Of a DNA stretch of 24,684 nucleotides, positions 23,438 through 24,684 are shown one piece after another. The stretch comes from an uncultured Eubacteriales bacterium (GTDB lineage Bacteria > Bacillota > Clostridia > Peptostreptococcales > Anaerovoracaceae). The stretch spans positions 1 to 24,684 of the forward strand of contig USBT01000016.1 of NCBI GenBank assembly GCA_900553025.1, in the 5' to 3' direction. The translations under genes and the position numbers were made by a program. A model generated the notes under the pieces. That model was given only the letters and a program-made list of their open reading frames with translations. It ran no database searches and had not been told where the DNA came from. Positions within the stretch are counted from its first letter, which is position 1. Each line of letters begins with the position of its first letter.

Positions 23438-24684
23438 TTATTTATTTTTTCCATGGCAATTCTTATATTTTTTGCCGGAGCCACAAGGACAAGGATCATT
23501 TCGACCTATCTTAGGGGCATCCCTTCTGATAGGCATCTGTTTTGTTTCTTCGCCATCTTCAACATCATCATCCACATAATCTTTCTTCACTTCATGGCTT
23601 TCTCTTACGGCAGATTTTCTCTCTGATTCAGTCTGCAGGCTTACATTACAACAGAATTTAACAGTTTGTTCGCGAATTTCTGCAATCATCTGTTCAAACA
23701 TATCGAACCCCTCATGTGAGTACGCAGCAGCTGGATCCTGCTGACCTATACCGCGAAGACCTATGCCAGTCCTAAGCTGGTCCATGGCATCTATATGATC
23801 CATCCACATATTGTCTACAACCCTGAGTAGAATCATTCTCTCTACAGCACGCATTTTCTCGATGCCAATTTCTTCTTCCTTTTCGTTGTATATTTTGTCG
23901 AACTCATTATAAAGATATTCTTTAAGTCCTTCGGTATCAAGCTCGTCTATCTCTTCTGAGGTGAAGTCTACACTGCCTGCAAATTTTTCGGTAATTCTGA
24001 GAAGGTTCTTCTCAAGAGTCTTAAGATCCCACTCCTCTGGGAATTTGGATTCCAGTGTTATAGGCGTTGCTATCTCGTCAATCAGTTCATGCGCCATGTC
24101 GAGAATTGCTTCCTTCATCTCTTCATCAAAAAGAACCCTGCGTCTCTGATCGTATATGATTTGTCTTTGCTTGTTCATAACATTATCATATTGCAGAACG
24201 TATTTTCTTATTCCGAAGTTCTTAGTTTCAACTTTTTTCTGTGCGCCCTCTATTGACCTTGAAAGCATCTTTGCTTCAATTGCTTCGTCATCAAGCCCAA
24301 CCCTATCGACAATTGACTGCATTCTTTCTCCGCCGAAGAGTCTCATCAGCTCGTCTTCAAGTGATATGAAAAACTGTGTCTGCCCTGGGTCCCCTTGACG
24401 TCCAGCACGACCTCTTAGCTGATTGTCAATACGCCTTGACTCGTGTCTTTCGGTACCGATGATTACAAGTCCTCCTAAGTCAACCACTCTCTGATGCTCT
24501 GGCTCTCTCTCAAGCTTAAACTCATTAAGATAGTTATTAAATTTATCCCTTGCATCATTCAGTTCCTTGTTATCGGTCTTTGTAAAGCCTGTTGCAAAAG
24601 AGATTACTTCATCGGTATAGCCATCTTTTTTCATAGCCTTCTTGGCCTCGAATTCTGGATTTCCACCGAGTAATATGTCTGTTC
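23438..24684 (-). CDS. secA: Preprotein translocase ATPase SecA, C-terminal half (partial)
   Basis: The frame is open to the right edge, so the N-terminal nucleotide-binding fold 1 is outside the window. The visible ~415 residues begin TDILLGGNPEFEAKKA and include the second nucleotide-binding fold (GLVIIGTERHESRRIDNQLRG then RAGRQGDPG), the helical scaffold and wing region (RQIIYDQRR, MWMDHIDAMDQLRTGIGLR), a charged linker, and the zinc-binding SEC-C tail (NDPCPCGSGKKYKNCHG). SecA drives Sec-dependent export through SecYEG; the tail binds SecB or ribosomes and phospholipid. The insertion at LNEFKLEREPEHQRVVD is longer than in E. coli, which is common in Clostridia. It is upstream of prfB, a frequent Firmicute order. 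Confidence 0.97.
   Translation of the reverse strand, partial: TDILLGGNPEFEAKKAMKKDGYTDEVISFATGFTKTDNKELNDARDKFNNYLNEFKLEREPEHQRVVDLGGLVIIGTERHESRRIDNQLRGRAGRQGDPGQTQFFISLEDELMRLFGGERMQSIVDRVGLDDEAIEAKMLSRSIEGAQKKVETKNFGIRKYVLQYDNVMNKQRQIIYDQRRRVLFDEEMKEAILDMAHELIDEIATPITLESKFPEEWDLKTLEKNLLRITEKFAGSVDFTSEEIDELDTEGLKEYLYNEFDKIYNEKEEEIGIEKMRAVERMILLRVVDNMWMDHIDAMDQLRTGIGLRGIGQQDPAAAYSHEGFDMFEQMIAEIREQTVKFCCNVSLQTESERKSAVRESHEVKKDYVDDDVEDGEETKQMPIRRDAPKIGRNDPCPCGSGKKYKNCHGKNK

Overview
The window reads as a low-to-moderate GC Firmicute, most likely a member of Clostridia. The evidence is the greA-lysS and secA-prfB gene order, AGGAGG ribosome-binding sites, sigma-A type promoters and an AddB-type nuclease. 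I would guess a relative of the Mogibacterium/Anaerovoracaceae group, but that placement is inference from gene content only. From about 6.3 kb to the right edge every gene lies on the minus strand, so transcription runs from the right edge leftwards.

Chromosomal backbone (6.3-24.7 kb), in transcription order: secA (C-terminal part only), prfB (no programmed frameshift), tex, a HAD phosphatase, an AddB-like nuclease, tRNA-Thr(CGT) with its own promoter, deoD-type purine nucleoside phosphorylase, a Maf/YhdE-like pyrophosphatase, a 1208-residue protein with two tandem AMP-forming acyl-CoA synthetase domains (the second has lost its catalytic motifs), an alanine/ornithine racemase-family enzyme translationally coupled to it, and then greA-lysS from a near-consensus promoter. 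LysRS carries a C-terminal EMAPII-type tRNA-binding domain. These are mostly translation, quality-control and nucleotide housekeeping genes.

Accessory region (1-6.2 kb): a plus-strand tyrosine integrase is decayed by frameshifts and stops, and is also cut in two. Its N-terminal and core part lies at 352-1325. Its C-terminal part, with the catalytic Tyr, lies at 5781-5940. The halves rejoin in frame (HALRHSHA + TRCIELGF) when a 4.46 kb block is removed, and TGCCA is present at both edges of that block. The block holds a three-gene minus-strand operon with its own promoter, two palindromic operator candidates and a terminator: a small DUF1413-like protein, an AAA+ ATPase, and a subtilisin-like (S8) protease split by a +1 frame change just before its catalytic Ser. 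The AAA+/S8 pair matches the architecture of IetAS, a plasmid-stability and anti-phage module. No transposase or recombinase is in the block.

The most interesting part is this recombinase-less defence-like cassette nested in a dead integrase, with an extra small first gene, symmetric operators and a split protease. Other items of note are the half-dead double acyl-CoA synthetase, the LysRS-EMAPII fusion and the AddB-like protein without a recognisable Walker A motif.
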